Shown piece by piece: positions 43,431 through 54,504 of a DNA stretch of 64,000 nucleotides; position 1 is the stretch's first letter, and each line of letters opens with the position of its first letter. Source of the DNA: Spiroplasma sp. NBRC 100390 (GTDB lineage Bacteria > Bacillota_I > Bacilli_A > Mycoplasmatales > Mycoplasmataceae); the NCBI RefSeq assembly GCF_001886495.1, contig NZ_CP018022.1:186001-250000 (forward strand), given 5' to 3'. The notes under the pieces are model-generated. The model ran no database searches. It was not told where the DNA came from and saw only the letters and a list, made by a program, of their open reading frames with translations. The position numbers were made by a program, and so were the translations under genes.

Positions 43431-43880
43431 ATGAAAGTGATTTTAATTAAAGATGTTAAGGGAAAAGGTAAGATTAATGATGTTATTGAAGTTTCGGATG
43501 GTTATGCCAAAAATTATTTAATTAAAGAAGGATTTGCTATTCCAACAACCCCAACTAATTTAGCAAAGTTAAATGTTGTTTTGTCCGAACAAAAGGTTCA
43601 AGCAGCAGCAACTAAAGCAACGTTAGAAGCACTAAAAGCGACTTTAGAACAATTGACATTAAATTTTAAATTAAAAGTTCATGATAATAAAACTTTTGGT
43701 TCAATCTCGTTAACTCAAATTGAAGATCGTTTAGCAAAAGAATTTAATTTAAAGATTGATAAAAAGAAATTTCTTGATAATAATAATTTAACAAGTTTTG
43801 GGCTGCACTATTTAAAAATTAAATTAGCCCCTAATTTAATTGCAACTTTGAAAGTAATGGTCGATAAAAAGGAGAGTTAG
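43431..43880 (+). CDS. rplI: 50S ribosomal protein bL9
   Basis: This is 149 residues. MKVILIKDVKGKGKINDVIE and GYAKNYLIKEGFA are the L9 N-terminal signature. A central helix and the C-terminal domain (FGSISLTQIEDRL) follow. I chose the third candidate start (ATG 43431), 5 bases after AGGTGA, over GTG 43422 and ATG 43428. It is 3 bases from dnaB, a conserved pairing. TATAAT at 43407 is a likely -10. Confidence 0.95.
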   Translation: MKVILIKDVKGKGKINDVIEVSDGYAKNYLIKEGFAIPTTPTNLAKLNVVLSEQKVQAAATKATLEALKATLEQLTLNFKLKVHDNKTFGSISLTQIEDRLAKEFNLKIDKKKFLDNNNLTSFGLHYLKIKLAPNLIATLKVMVDKKES

Positions 43881-43883
43881 GTA

Positions 43884-45257
43884 ATGGATAACTTAAGTAA
43901 AAAAGAGTTAAATAAGATTAATGTTATTAATGATGCTGAAAAAAATGTTTTAGCAATTATTGCTCATTCAATTGCTGCAGCAGAAGAAGTTTTTTCAATT
44001 TTAACAGAAGAAGATTTTACAGTAATGAATTATAAAGTTATCTTTAAAGCCTTACAAGAACAATTCTTGGCTAAAGTAGCTATTAATATTACTACTTTAA
44101 GTAATTACATGTTAAAAAATAATATGTTAAATAAAATTGGGGGAATTGAGTTCTTAACAGATTTATTTCAATCATATACGACTGATGCAAATCTAACAGA
44201 GTATCTAGATATTATTATTAAAAATACAACATCACGTCGTTTAAAAGCAGTTCTTGAAAATATTCATCGTGAAATTGAAACTCATCAACCAATTGATGAA
44301 GTTGTTAGCAAAGCTGAAAAAGAAATTTTAGATGTAAAAAAAGAACGTAAAGGAAACTTATTTAAAACATCATTTGATGAGGTTGATAAAGTTTTACAAA
44401 AAATTGAATTGTTAGAGAATTCTGGTGAGATGTTAACAGGTAGTCCAAGTGGTTTTCGTGATTTAGATCGAATGACATCAGGTTTTCAAAAAGGAGATTT
44501 TATTATTTTAGCAGCGCGACCATCAATGGGGAAAACAGCATTAGCTTTAAACTTTGCTGTTAAATCTGCTGCACAATCAAAAAAAGCTGTGGCGATTTTT
44601 TCAGTTGAAATGCCAGCAGAACAATTAATCCAACGGATGATTGGGAGTTATTCGACCGTAGATTCAGCAAAAGTTCGTACCGGAAAAGGTTTACAAACGC
44701 GTGATTGAGAAAACATTACCAAAGCTGCTGATTTTTTAAAACAAACTAAATTGTTTATTGATGATACGCCAGGATTAAAAGTTATTGAATTACAATCAAA
44801 ACTTCGAAAACTATGTCGTGAAAATGAAGTTGGATTAGTTGTCATTGATTATTTACAATTATTAAGTACAGGAACACATTTTGGTGATTCACGTCAGCAA
44901 GAAGTTTCAACTATTTCACGACAATTAAAAGCTTTAGCACGAGAATTAGAAATACCAATTATTTGTTTATCACAGTTATCACGATCAGTTGAAAAACGAG
45001 AAGATAAACGGCCAATTATGTCAGATTTACGTGACTCGGGGGCAATTGAACAAGATGCTGATATTATTATGTTTTTATTTCGAGAAGACTACTATGCAAC
45101 ACATGATCCAAATAATTTAGATGTTCCATTGGAAACAGAAAAAGCACAATTAATTTTATCAAAACATCGAAATGGGCCAACAGGTAGTGTTGAATTATTA
45201 TTTGTAAAAAAACATGGTTCATTTGCTGATTATGGTTTGCAAAATTCTAAAATTTAG
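43884..45257 (+). CDS. dnaB: Replicative DNA helicase
   Basis: This is 457 residues of the DnaB family. An N-terminal all-helical collar domain is followed by a RecA-type motor with Walker A ARPSMGKTA (residues 211-219), Walker B VGLVVIDYLQLLS, and the DnaB-type SDLRDSGAIEQDAD and LSKHRNGPTGSV. It unwinds the fork as a hexamer. No intein is present. AAAGGAGAG precedes the ATG within the rplI 3' end. Confidence 0.96.
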
Positions 45258-45322
45258 GTTAACATTTTAGATAGTAGCAGATGCAATTATATTAAATAAA
45301 CGCTTAGGAAAAGAGGTCTAAA

Positions 45323-46537
45323 ATGCGTAAATTATTATCACTTTTTACAGCAACAACTTTAATCACAACATCAACAACTTCACTTGTTGCTTGTAATACA
45401 ACACCGCAAGGAAATCCGGTGCCTGTTTTTGTATATAATGGGAATCAAAAATTCAGTCATGCGCCAACAGTAACTGGAAAGTCAGTTAATGGAATTGATA
45501 ATGCCGCTGAATCCGGGAAAGATGAAACAGGAGCTCCTTATGAATATGGTTTACAAGGGGGAAGAATGGGATTAATTAGTAATGTCATTGTTCCATTTTT
45601 AACGGGAATAAATTTAACAAAAGACAATAGTAAGACAACGGGAAAAGGAGCAAACTGAACACCTGAACAAATTGCGGCAGGATTGCAAGGACAAAAAGAT
45701 AATATTATTACAAATGCAAAGACTGATGGTTCTGATCCGTTTGATAATACAAAAAAGATTGACCAAAAAACATTATGAAAAGAATTCTTTGCCAACTATT
45801 CAACTAGTTATGATTCATATTTTGAACAAGTAGGTGTAGTTGCAAATGAAAATCCAGCTGTTTTAGATCATACTAATCAAAATTTGATGACAATGACTGG
45901 TAATGCAGAAAAAACATCAAATAAGGATTGAGTGAAAGATCATACTTGAGGTACTAAGAAGGGGCCATACACACCGCCATCATTAAAAACTTTATCTCCA
46001 GTTGCGACAATTTTAGACTGATTAAATGATCCAAATAATAATTATAGTAAAGGGTTTGACCAAATTAATGAAAACCGTGGGTATCAATCAGCTCGTTATA
46101 TTGCAATAACAATTCCAAATGTAACAATTCGCTTTGAATTTCAGGGTGAGCATAAACGCTTTACTTTTTCAGCGACAATTGATAAATTAGTTGCTTATGC
46201 TAATTACTTGGTTTATAAAAATCCAAATAGTAGTACGGACAAACCAACATATGCACATCAATGGTTTTTCCTTAGTTATGGTTTTTATGATTTTAGTACA
46301 TTAAAAAATGATGATTATCATGACTATAATTTTAAGATTCCAGGTCTTAATATCGATCCAAATATTAGTATTGCCTTAGGATATGTTAAAAAGGGTGATA
46401 AGGATGGGATTTTAACAGCTGATGAAGATAAGAAAGTTGATAAAGAAGGTCAATTTCCGACATTATCACCAGATTATGCCTTTCCTGATTTAAAATGAAG
46501 AATTAATGTTGATTCAATGACAGATCAATACAATTAA
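45323..46537 (+). CDS. Lipoprotein, unknown
   Basis: This is 404 residues with several TGA-Trp codons. A lipoprotein signal (MRKLLSLFTATTLITTSTTS then LVAC) puts the lipidated Cys at 24. The mature part is polar, Asn/Asp/Thr-rich and soluble in appearance, without membrane helices. Aromatic strands (ITIPNVTIRFEFQGEHKRFT, HQWFFLSYGFYDF) suggest a beta-rich fold. I recognise no family. The stop overlaps the rlmH start (TAATG), so a surface protein is coupled to an rRNA methylase. Confidence 0.82.
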
Positions 46538-47004
46538 TGGATATTAAAATTTTAACAGTTGGTTCATTAGATAAAACTTTTTTGGTAACTGGATGTGCAA
46601 TGTTTCTGGAACGCATCAAACATTATGCTAAAATAGAAGTCATTGAGATTAAAGAAATTATTAATAAAAATGAACAAGTGGCAATTAATGAACAAACAGC
46701 ATTAGTCATAAAAAAAGTTTTAGATTATCCGGATTATTACAAAGTATTATTAGCTTTGAATGGCCAACAATTAACAAGTGAAAAAATTGCTGCTTTAATA
46801 GCAGATGTCAAAGATTTTAAAAAAGCAAAGTTAATGTTTATTATTGGTGGTAGTCATGGTTTTAATTCGGTAATCCAAACACAGGTTACTTTTCAATTAA
46901 GTTTTGGTGCAATAACATTACCGCACCAATTATGCCGTTTAATTTTATTAGAACAAATTTATCGTGGTTTTAAAATTATTAATAATGAAGTTTATCATAA
47001 ATAA
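46537..47004 (+). CDS. rlmH: 23S rRNA (pseudouridine1915-N3)-methyltransferase
   Basis: This is a 155-residue SPOUT methylase. The knot motifs are FIIGGSHGF and LSFGAITLPHQLCRLILLEQIYR, with the terminal NNEVYHK. It methylates pseudouridine 1915 in helix 69 of 23S rRNA. The ATG shares its A with the upstream lipoprotein stop, and no ribosome site is seen, so translation depends on coupling. Confidence 0.95.
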   Translation: MDIKILTVGSLDKTFLVTGCAMFLERIKHYAKIEVIEIKEIINKNEQVAINEQTALVIKKVLDYPDYYKVLLALNGQQLTSEKIAALIADVKDFKKAKLMFIIGGSHGFNSVIQTQVTFQLSFGAITLPHQLCRLILLEQIYRGFKIINNEVYHK

Positions 47005-47012
47005 ATTAGCAG

Positions 47013-47045
47013 TATAAAAAGTTCCCCTTTTTATATTTTTTTATT
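47013..47045. terminator. Convergent terminator
   Basis: TATAAAAAG and CTTTTTATA form a 9-bp stem over TTCCC, followed by a T run. It ends rlmH and overlaps the end of the minus-strand gene. Confidence 0.8.
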
Positions 47046-47526
47046 TTTTGACTCTTTTTTTCGGTTGTGTTCCTTGTCTCATCATTTCAATTTTTCGTTT
47101 TCGTGCTAATTCAGAAAGACCAGTTGTATTTTTTTCTAATAATAATTGACGATAATACGGACTATTTTTTTTCGCTAGTTTAACAACTTTAACACGGTCG
47201 GCAACAGTCATATTATTAACATCAATATAATTAGGGTCATCGGTTTTAAAAGCTTGTTTTCTTAATTGGTTATTCTTTTTTTGGGCATTTAATAGGATTT
47301 TATACATTGGATTATTTTTATCAATTATTTTTTTCTTATCAAGTTGTGGTTTTTTAGTTGTCTTGCGGTATACTTCATGGGCTCGTGATGTTTTACGTGC
47401 TAAATTATCAAACTCAATTTTAACTATTTGGGCTTTAAATTCCTGGATTTTTTCATAACGTAAATCATGCTCAACATTTGTTGATTTTTTTCATATGATG
47501 GTTTTATCATCTTTTTTGTTTGCCAT
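47041..47526 (-). CDS. Basic cytoplasmic protein, unknown
   Basis: This is 161 residues on the minus strand, very rich in Lys (ending GTQPKKRVKK) with helical, charged composition. One TGA-Trp (IIWKKST). It has no membrane segment or recognised motif; nucleic acid or ribosome binding is plausible from charge alone. The start at 47526 has a strong AGGTGAGGAGA site; a TATAAT (forward ATTATA at 47564-47569) lies upstream. Confidence 0.78.
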
Positions 47527-47835
47527 TTTTCTCCTCACCTTTTGTTACTTTTATACAATAATAATTATAACGAGATTAAAAAAAGAATAAAAGGTAAGAT
47601 AATATTTTTCTGTTATTGGGTATTATGAGCACAATAAGGACCATTAATTTCACTGCTTTTTAGATATTAATTTTTATTATTTTTTTCAAAAAATACTTGC
47701 ATTATTGATTTTTATCCAATAAAATAAATTAGCATGTATATTCTGTGGAAACATCTTTTGTGGTCTATCTTTGATACACTGATAGGCGTTGTCAATGTTT
47801 ACACAAAAAATATAAATAAATTAGGAGGAAAAGTA
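47527..47835 (+). other. 309-base region with divergent promoters and S10 leader
   Basis: The left part carries the minus-strand gene's promoter. The right part has the S10 operon promoter (47697-47725) and a leader of about 105 bases with only weak pairing. No gene is supported; the frame open from 47734 is an upstream extension of rpsJ without a ribosome site. Confidence 0.55.
47697..47725 (+). promoter_or_regulatory. Promoter of the S10-spc-alpha operon
   Basis: TTGCAT and TAAAAT are 17 bases apart. No other good promoter is seen before rpsJ. Confidence 0.65.
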
Positions 47836-48144
47836 ATGGCTCAAACTAAAATGAGAATAAAATTAAAAGGTTATGATCACCGTGTGGTTGATCAATCAAT
47901 TCAAAAAATCATTGAAGCAGCCCAAGCCGCAGGAGTAAAAGTTAAAGGACCAATTCCTTTACCAACTGATCGTGAAATCATTACTATTTTACGTGCAACT
48001 CATAAATACAAAGATTCGAGAGAACAATTTGAAATGAGAACACATAAAAGAATTATTGACATCATTAATCCTGATGGTCCAAAAGTAATTGATACTTTAA
48101 AACGTGTTCAATTACCAAGTGGTGTTGAAATTGAAATGAAATAA
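47836..48144 (+). CDS. rpsJ: 30S ribosomal protein uS10
   Basis: This is 102 residues ([51 protein letters not shown]). It is the first gene of the ribosomal operon and the NusG/NusB-binding protein. The start at 47836 follows TTAGGAGGAAAAGT. Confidence 0.97.
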   Translation: MAQTKMRIKLKGYDHRVVDQSIQKIIEAAQAAGVKVKGPIPLPTDREIITILRATHKYKDSREQFEMRTHKRIIDIINPDGPKVIDTLKRVQLPSGVEIEMK

Positions 48145-48208
48145 ATAACCGTTCTTAAATTTAATTTATCAGCAAGATATACATGACGTATTTTCAAGGA
48201 GGAAAGAA

Positions 48209-48979
48209 ATGAAAGGAATCTTAGGACGCAAAATTGGTATGACACAAGTTTTTGCTACCGATGGTAGATTAATACCAGTTACAGTAGTTGAAGTACAACC
48301 TAATGTTGTTTTACAAGTATTAACTAAAGAAAAAAATGGTTATCAAGCACTTCAAATAGCTGTCGAAGATAAAAGAATTAACTTGGTTTCAAAACCAGAC
48401 CAAGGACAATTTAAAAAAGCGAATACAACACCTAAGCGCTTCGTTAAAGAAATCAGAAACATGGATGGCTATAATTCTGGCGATATTATTAAAGCTGATA
48501 TCTTTACTGCTGGGGAATTCGTTGATGTAACCGGAACTTCAAAAGGAAAAGGATTTACAGGTTCAATCAAACGACACAACTATTCGCGTGGACCAATGGG
48601 CCATGGGTCAGGATACCACCGTGGAGTTGGGTCAATGGGACCAATTGCTCCAAACCGCATTTTAAAATCGAAAAAAATGCCAGGACATATGGGAACTGAA
48701 AAAGTAACAATTCAAAATTTAGAAGTAGTTGCAATTGATACGGTAAAAAACGCCTTATTAGTAAAAGGTTCAATTCCGGGACCAAACAAACAGTTTGTAG
48801 TTATTAAAGAAACAATCAAAGGTTTAACACCAAAAACACCAACAGAGCTAATTAAAAGAACTGTTGACCCAAAAACACCAGAATCCGAAATTAAAACAGA
48901 AAAACCAGTTGACACAGTTGCTGAAGCACCTGTTGAAGCAGCACCAGCAACTGATGCACCAGCATCGGTTGCAGAATAG
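48209..48979 (+). CDS. rplC: 50S ribosomal protein uL3 with C-terminal tail
   Basis: This is 256 residues. The core is canonical ([47 protein letters not shown]). From about residue 208 there is a 48-residue Pro/Ala/Glu/Thr-rich tail ([20 protein letters not shown], ending in Ala-Pro repeats) beyond the usual 205-210. AAGGAGG is upstream. Confidence 0.96.
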   Translation: MKGILGRKIGMTQVFATDGRLIPVTVVEVQPNVVLQVLTKEKNGYQALQIAVEDKRINLVSKPDQGQFKKANTTPKRFVKEIRNMDGYNSGDIIKADIFTAGEFVDVTGTSKGKGFTGSIKRHNYSRGPMGHGSGYHRGVGSMGPIAPNRILKSKKMPGHMGTEKVTIQNLEVVAIDTVKNALLVKGSIPGPNKQFVVIKETIKGLTPKTPTELIKRTVDPKTPESEIKTEKPVDTVAEAPVEAAPATDAPASVAE

Positions 48980-49001
48980 TTTTGTAGAAAGGAATTTTAG
49001 A

Positions 49002-49628
49002 ATGAAATTACAAGTACTTGATGCGAAGGGAAGTAGCATTAAAGAAATTAGTGTAAATAAGACAATCTGAGGGATTGAGCCACATCAACAAGCAATGTTT
49101 GATGCTGTTGTCGCGCAACAAGCTTCAATGCGTCAAGGCACACACAAAACTAAAACAAGAACTGAAGTATCTGGTGGGGGAAGAAAACCTTGAAGACAAA
49201 AAGGTACTGGTCGTGCTCGCCAAGGGTCAATTAGAGCACCACAATGAAAAGGAGGAGGGATTGTATTTGGTCCAACTCCAGAAAAAAATTACTTGAAACA
49301 TGTTAATAAAAAAGTAAGAAAATTAGCAATTAAATCGGCGTTATCATTAAAAACACAAGATAAAAATTTAGTGGTAATTGATCAATTTGGAATTGAACAA
49401 CCTTCAACAAAAGCAATGGTTGAGGTTTTAAATAATTTAAAAGTTAATGATGAAAAATTACTAATCATTACAACAGAAGGTGATGAAGTTAATTTTAAAT
49501 CATCACGTAATATTAAAAAAATAAATATAATTACATCCGCTGGAATTAACGTTTATGATTTGCTAAATGCTGACAAGTTATTAATAACAGAACAAGCAGT
49601 AAAAGCAATTGAGGAGGTGTACGCATAA
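49002..49628 (+). CDS. rplD: 50S ribosomal protein uL4
   Basis: This is 208 residues with three TGA-Trp codons in the tunnel loop ([32 protein letters not shown]). In enterobacteria L4 autoregulates this operon; that is not assumed here. It overlaps rplW by one base. Confidence 0.97.
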
Positions 49629-49915
49629 TGCATATTACAAATGTCATTAAAAAACCAATTTTATCAGAAAAAACATATCGTAATATGGCTGATGGTGTTT
49701 ACACTTTTGAAGTAGCACGTACTGCTAACAAAGTTCAAATTAAAAAAGCTTTTGAGAAAATCTTTGAAGTAAAGGTTGAAAAAGTTAATGTTATTAATTA
49801 TGACCCAAAAGAAAAGAAAATGGGAAAATTTGTTGGAGAAACAACTTATACAAAACGTGCAATCATTAAATTAAAACCAGGAGAAAAATTAGATTTATTA
49901 GGAGAAGATAAATAA
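49628..49915 (+). CDS. rplW: 50S ribosomal protein uL23
   Basis: This is 95 residues ([33 protein letters not shown]), at the tunnel exit, where it docks SRP and trigger factor. It starts within the rplD stop with GAGGTG 9 bases upstream. Confidence 0.97.
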   Translation: MHITNVIKKPILSEKTYRNMADGVYTFEVARTANKVQIKKAFEKIFEVKVEKVNVINYDPKEKKMGKFVGETTYTKRAIIKLKPGEKLDLLGEDK

Positions 49916-49970
49916 TTCCAGGAGACACTATCTGGGACTGTTTATTGGCGAAATAGGAGGATAAATAAAA

Positions 49971-50807
49971 ATGCCAATTAAGAGTTTTAAACCAGTTACA
50001 CCGAGTCGTCGTAATATGACAACATTAGATTATTCCGTACTAACAACTGATCGTCCGGAAAAATCATTAATTGAGACTCGGAAAAGACATGCTGGTCGTA
50101 ATAACCAAGGGGTTATTACCACAAGACATAAAGGTGGCGGTCATAAAGTTAAATATCGAATTATTGACTTTAAGCGAAATAAAGATGATATTGTTGGCAA
50201 AATTGTCACAATTGAATATGATCCAAATCGTAATGCCTTTATTTGTTTAGTTAATTATGTTGACGGTGAAAAAAGATACATCTTAGCACCAAAAACAATT
50301 AAAGTTGGAATGCAAATTATTAGTGGTGAGAAAACTGATATTAAAGTTGGAAACTGCATGCAATTAAAAAACATTCCAGAAGGGACAGTACTTCATAATT
50401 TAGAATTACGTCCTGGCAAAGGTGGACAATTAGCGCGTGCAGCGGGTTCATCAGTTCAATTACTAGGGAAAGATGAAGATGGTAAATATGTTACAATTCG
50501 ACTAACTTCTGGTGAAGTTCGCAAGGTTTTAGCTGAATGTCGAGCAACTATCGGAGAAGTTGGAAATGAAGACTATGGCTTAGTAAATTGAGGAAAAGCA
50601 GGACGTAACCGTTGACGCGGAATTCGCCCAACTGTTCGTGGATCAGTTATGAACCCGAATGATCACCCACATGGAGGAGGAGAAGGAAAAGCTCCTGTTG
50701 GGCGTAAAGCACCAATGACACCATGAGGTAAAAAAGCATTAGGAGTAAAAACTCGTAATAAGAAAAAAGCTTCAACTAAACTAATTGTTAGAAGACGTAC
50801 TAAATAA
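49971..50807 (+). CDS. rplB: 50S ribosomal protein uL2
   Basis: This is 278 residues with three TGA-Trp codons. [34 protein letters not shown] and the peptidyl-transferase-proximal His region [17 protein letters not shown] are all present. AGGAGG is upstream. Confidence 0.97.
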
Positions 50808-50892
50808 TCTTGCTAATTAGAGTCAAATATGACTAACAGTAGTTGAAAGTAAAGATTAAAATTAGAGAGATTATTTAAAAGGAGGTACAACA

Positions 50893-51168
50893 ATGTCACG
50901 AAGTCTAAAAAAAGGACCATTTGTTGATAAACATTTGCAAAAAAAAGTTGAAGCATTAAATGCAATAAATAAAAAAGAAGTTGTTAAGACTTGATCAAGA
51001 AGAAGCGTTATTTTCCCTGAATTTATTGGTCATACATTTGCCGTACATAACGGGAAAGAACATATTCCCGTTTATGTTACTGAAGATATGGTTGGTCATA
51101 AATTAGGAGAATTCTCACCAACGAGAAAATTTGGTGGCCATGGCGATGATAAGAAAAAGAAAAAATAA
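50893..51168 (+). CDS. rpsS: 30S ribosomal protein uS19
   Basis: This is 91 residues ([48 protein letters not shown]). One TGA-Trp. AAAGGAGG is upstream. The 85-base gap from rplB is the longest in this part of the operon after rpsJ-rplC. Confidence 0.97.
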
Positions 51169-51196
51169 TTAAATTCAGAAAGTGAGTATTATATAA

Positions 51197-51535
51197 ATGG
51201 ATGTAAGAGCAAACTTAAGAAGTATTCGAATATCGCCACGAAAAGTTAGATTGGTTGCCGATTTAATTCGTAACAAAAAAGTGGGAGACGCAATAGTTAT
51301 TCTTAACAACACAAACAAAAAATCATCAGTACCAGTTCAAAAATTAGTAAAGTCAGCAGTAGCAAATGCTGTTAACAATAATGGGTTGGATGCTGATCGC
51401 TTATTTATTAAAGAAATCTTCGTTAACGAAGGACCAACATTAAAACGATTCCGTCCTCGTGCCCACGGACGAGCATATGAAATTTTAAAGAGAACAAGTC
51501 ACATCACAGTTACTGTTAGTGATGGGCAGCAATAA
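51197..51535 (+). CDS. rplV: 50S ribosomal protein uL22
   Basis: This is 112 residues ([48 protein letters not shown]). The tunnel-lining loop is canonical and there is no extension. Confidence 0.97.
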   Translation: MDVRANLRSIRISPRKVRLVADLIRNKKVGDAIVILNNTNKKSSVPVQKLVKSAVANAVNNNGLDADRLFIKEIFVNEGPTLKRFRPRAHGRAYEILKRTSHITVTVSDGQQ

Positions 51536-51554
51536 GAAAGGAAGATAACAAGAT

Positions 51555-52313
51555 ATGGGTCAAAAAGTTAGTCCAACTGGATTACGTGTTGGAGTTATTA
51601 AAACATGAGATTCAAGATGATATGCTGAAAAGCAAGATTATGTGAATTGATTGCATCAAGATATCAAAATTAGAAAAGCTCTAATGAAAAAATTAAAAGG
51701 AGCTAGTGTTTCTAAAATTGAAATTGAGCGAACAAAAAAAGAAATTGTTATCTTTATTAGAACTGCTCGTGTTGGTGTTGTCTTAGGGCAAGAAGGAAAA
51801 AACATCGCAGAATTAGTAAAACTAGTAAGAGTTACAATTGGTGATCGTAAAATGGAAGTAAAAATTAATGTTGTTGAAATTAAAAACCCTGATACTGATG
51901 CACAATTAGTCGCAAATACAATTGCGGAACAAATTGTTAATCGTGCATCATTTAGAACTGTGCAAAAGTTAGCAATTAAAAAAGCAATGAAAGCTGGTGC
52001 TCAAGGGATTAAAACTTCTGTCGCAGGACGTTTAGGTGGCGTTGATATGGCTCGTACCGAAGGATATACCGAAGGAACAGTGCCATTAGCTACTTTGCGT
52101 AGTGATATTGATTATGCTTTGGCTGAAGCTTTGACAACTTATGGTCAAATTGGTGTTAAGGTTTGAATTTGTAAAGGTGAAATTTTAAGTAAAGATTTAG
52201 TCACAACTAGTGATGAAAAACCAAAATTTGAACGAAGAGATTTTGATCGTTCAAATAATAATCGTCGTGAGTATCCACCAAGATCACATTCTGCTCCTAA
52301 GGAGGCAAAATAA
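51555..52313 (+). CDS. rpsC: 30S ribosomal protein uS3
   Basis: This is 252 residues. [20 protein letters not shown], the KH domain ([18 protein letters not shown]) and the C-terminal [20 protein letters not shown] are present. A short Arg/Asn-rich tail ([20 protein letters not shown]) ends the protein. The start overlaps no gene, and the stop overlaps rplP (TAATG). Confidence 0.97.
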
Positions 52314-52726
52314 TGTTAGTACCAAAAAGAACGAAATATCGTCGTCCACATCGGATTAAATACGAAGGAAAAGCAAAAGGGAATACTAAGGTTGATTTTG
52401 GAGAATTTGGATTACAATCACTAGACGGAGCATGAATTACAAACCGTCAAATCGAAGCAGCACGGATTGCCATGACTCGTTATATGAAACGTTGAGGAAA
52501 GGTTTGAATTAGAATTTTTCCCCATATGGCAAAAACCAAAAAACCATTAGAAGTACGGATGGGATCAGGAAAAGGTTCACCAGAAGAATGAGTAGCAGTA
52601 GTTAAAACGGGAACTGTTATGTTTGAAGTGGCAGGAGTTTCAGAAGAAACAGCCCGTGAAGCGTTACGTTTAGCAATGCATAAATTACCGGTGAGATGTA
52701 AGATTATAAAAAAAGGAGAAGAGTAA
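52313..52726 (+). CDS. rplP: 50S ribosomal protein uL16
   Basis: This is 137 residues ([56 protein letters not shown]). AAGGAGG lies in the rpsC end. One base separates its stop from the rpmC start codon. Confidence 0.97.
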
Positions 52727-52727
52727 G

Positions 52728-53846
52728 ATGAATGATTTAAACAAAAAATCAGTTGAAGAGTTAAAAAAACTGGAAGAAGAATCACGCGCTGAATTATTTG
52801 CTTTAAGATTTCAATCAGCTATGGGAAACTTGGAAAAACCACATCGCATTCCTGAATTAAGAAAGCAAATTGCTCGCATTTTAACAATCTTATCTTCTCG
52901 TAAAAAAGCTGGTGAAAACACGGCAATTAATGTCAAAATTAATTTAAGTGAAACATACGCTAAAATTGAAAAAGAATCACAGGAATTTGCAAAACAACGC
53001 AAAGCTAAAATTGATGAAATAATGGCAGCACAAGAAGCTTCAGAAGACAACATGGCAAGTTTAATGGATTTACCATTAACTGATGCGATGGAAATAAGTG
53101 ATGAAGCAGTAAATCTTGAAACATCTGCTCAAGCGGATGACAAAAAATCAGCAGCGCCAAAAGCAGAGACAACAAAAAAAGTTGAGCCAGCGCTGGCTAA
53201 AAAATCAGCAGCACCATTGAAAGAAAGTAAATCAGCTGCTGAAAAAACAACAGAGCCAGTGGTAAAAAAACCAGCGGACAAAAAATCAGTAGCCCCTGTG
53301 GCAAAGAAAGAAGCTGACCAAGCGGCGTCAAAAGCAGCACCAAGGGTGAAAGCAACGCCAACAGCAGCTTCAAAAACCCCTGTGGCAAAGAAAGAATCTG
53401 CTAAACCAGCAGGGGCAAAAGATGCTGCTTTAAAATCTTTAATTAAAAAGAACGAAGCAGCAAAAGCAGCAAGTAAACCAACTGCTCCAACAACAAGTAA
53501 TAAATCAACAGTAACCGTTAAATCAGTTACTTCGGCAAAAGCAGAAATTGAAGTGTCAAAAGTAACAAAAAAACCAGCGGGAACTAATACTGCAAAAAAA
53601 GATGTGGAACTTAATGCTAAAGAAAAATTAGCCGCAATGAAAAGTTCAATTTCAATCGGAACTGCAAAAGGTCGCGGCACAGGTGTTAAAATCAATTTAG
53701 ATTTAAAAGCAAAAGACCCAAAAGCATCAGAGTATACTTATGGGACAAATTGAAAAGAAAACCGTGATAAAATTTTAACTGCAGGAAAAACAACAAAAAA
53801 AGCCGATGATAAAACAACCACTAAGAAAGGGACAGGGAAAAAATAA
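52728..53846 (+). CDS. rpmC: 50S ribosomal protein uL29 with about 300-residue Lys/Ala-rich tail
   Basis: The first 65-70 residues are an ordinary L29 ([36 protein letters not shown]). The frame then continues to 372 residues, five to six times the usual length. Residues about 75-130 are helical, and from 145 to 310 the chain is low-complexity Lys/Ala/Pro/Ser/Thr with repeats such as KKSAAP and PVAKKE, resembling histone H1 or SASP-like tails. The last 50 residues are more ordered ([20 protein letters not shown], then [16 protein letters not shown]) and carry a TGA-Trp. The stop overlaps rpsQ. L29 sits near the tunnel exit, so the tail would project into the cytoplasm. Confidence 0.93.
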
Positions 53847-54103
53847 TGGAAAGAAATAGTCGAAAAGTGCTACAAGGCCGCGTTATTTCAGATAAAAGTG
53901 AAAAAACAATTACTGTTTTAGTTGAAACATACAAAAACCACCCATTATATAAGAAACGTGTTAGATATTCAAAAAAATATTTAGCACACGATGAACTCGA
54001 ACAAGCACATATTGGTGATAAGGTAAGTATTATGGAAACACGACCTTTATCAAAAACTAAACACTTTCGTTTAATTGAAGTTATTGAAAAAGCAATTGGT
54101 TAA
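53846..54103 (+). CDS. rpsQ: 30S ribosomal protein uS17
   Basis: This is 85 residues ([54 protein letters not shown]). The ATG shares its A with the rpmC stop. Confidence 0.97.
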   Translation: MERNSRKVLQGRVISDKSEKTITVLVETYKNHPLYKKRVRYSKKYLAHDELEQAHIGDKVSIMETRPLSKTKHFRLIEVIEKAIG

Positions 54104-54122
54104 TTAAGAAGAGGAAAAGAAA

Positions 54123-54491
54123 ATGATCCAACAAGAATCAAGATTAAAAGTTGCCGATAACTCCGGAGCAAAAGAAGTGTTAGTAATTAAAAACTTAGGT
54201 GGTTCATGACGTAAGTTTACTAATATTGGGGATATTGTTGTATGTACCATTAAAAAGGCCACTCCCGGTGGAATTGTTAAAAAAGGGCAAATTGTTAAAG
54301 CAGTTATTGTTCGCACAAAACGCGGATTAAAAAGAACCGATGGAACACAAATTCAATTTTCAGAAAATGCAGTAGTTTTAATTAAAGACGATAAAACACC
54401 ACGGGGAACACGTATTTTTGGTCCAATTGCCCGTGAAGTTAAGGATGCTGGATTTGGAAAAATCGCATCATTAGCACCAGAAGTATTATAG
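54123..54491 (+). CDS. rplN: 50S ribosomal protein uL14
   Basis: This is 122 residues ([29 protein letters not shown]-type loop as [24 protein letters not shown]). One TGA-Trp. The length is canonical. Confidence 0.97.
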
Positions 54492-54504
54492 GAGGGACTA
54501 AGTT

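Noticed and set aside
47734-47835. Upstream extension of rpsJ to 47734
   Set aside because: It runs through the leader, has no ribosome site, and S10 families start at the ATG preceded by AGGAGG.
53129-53695. Long open frame (188 codons) antisense to the rpmC tail
   Set aside because: It mirrors the Lys/Ala-rich repeats of the plus strand, has no ribosome site, and no recognisable domain.
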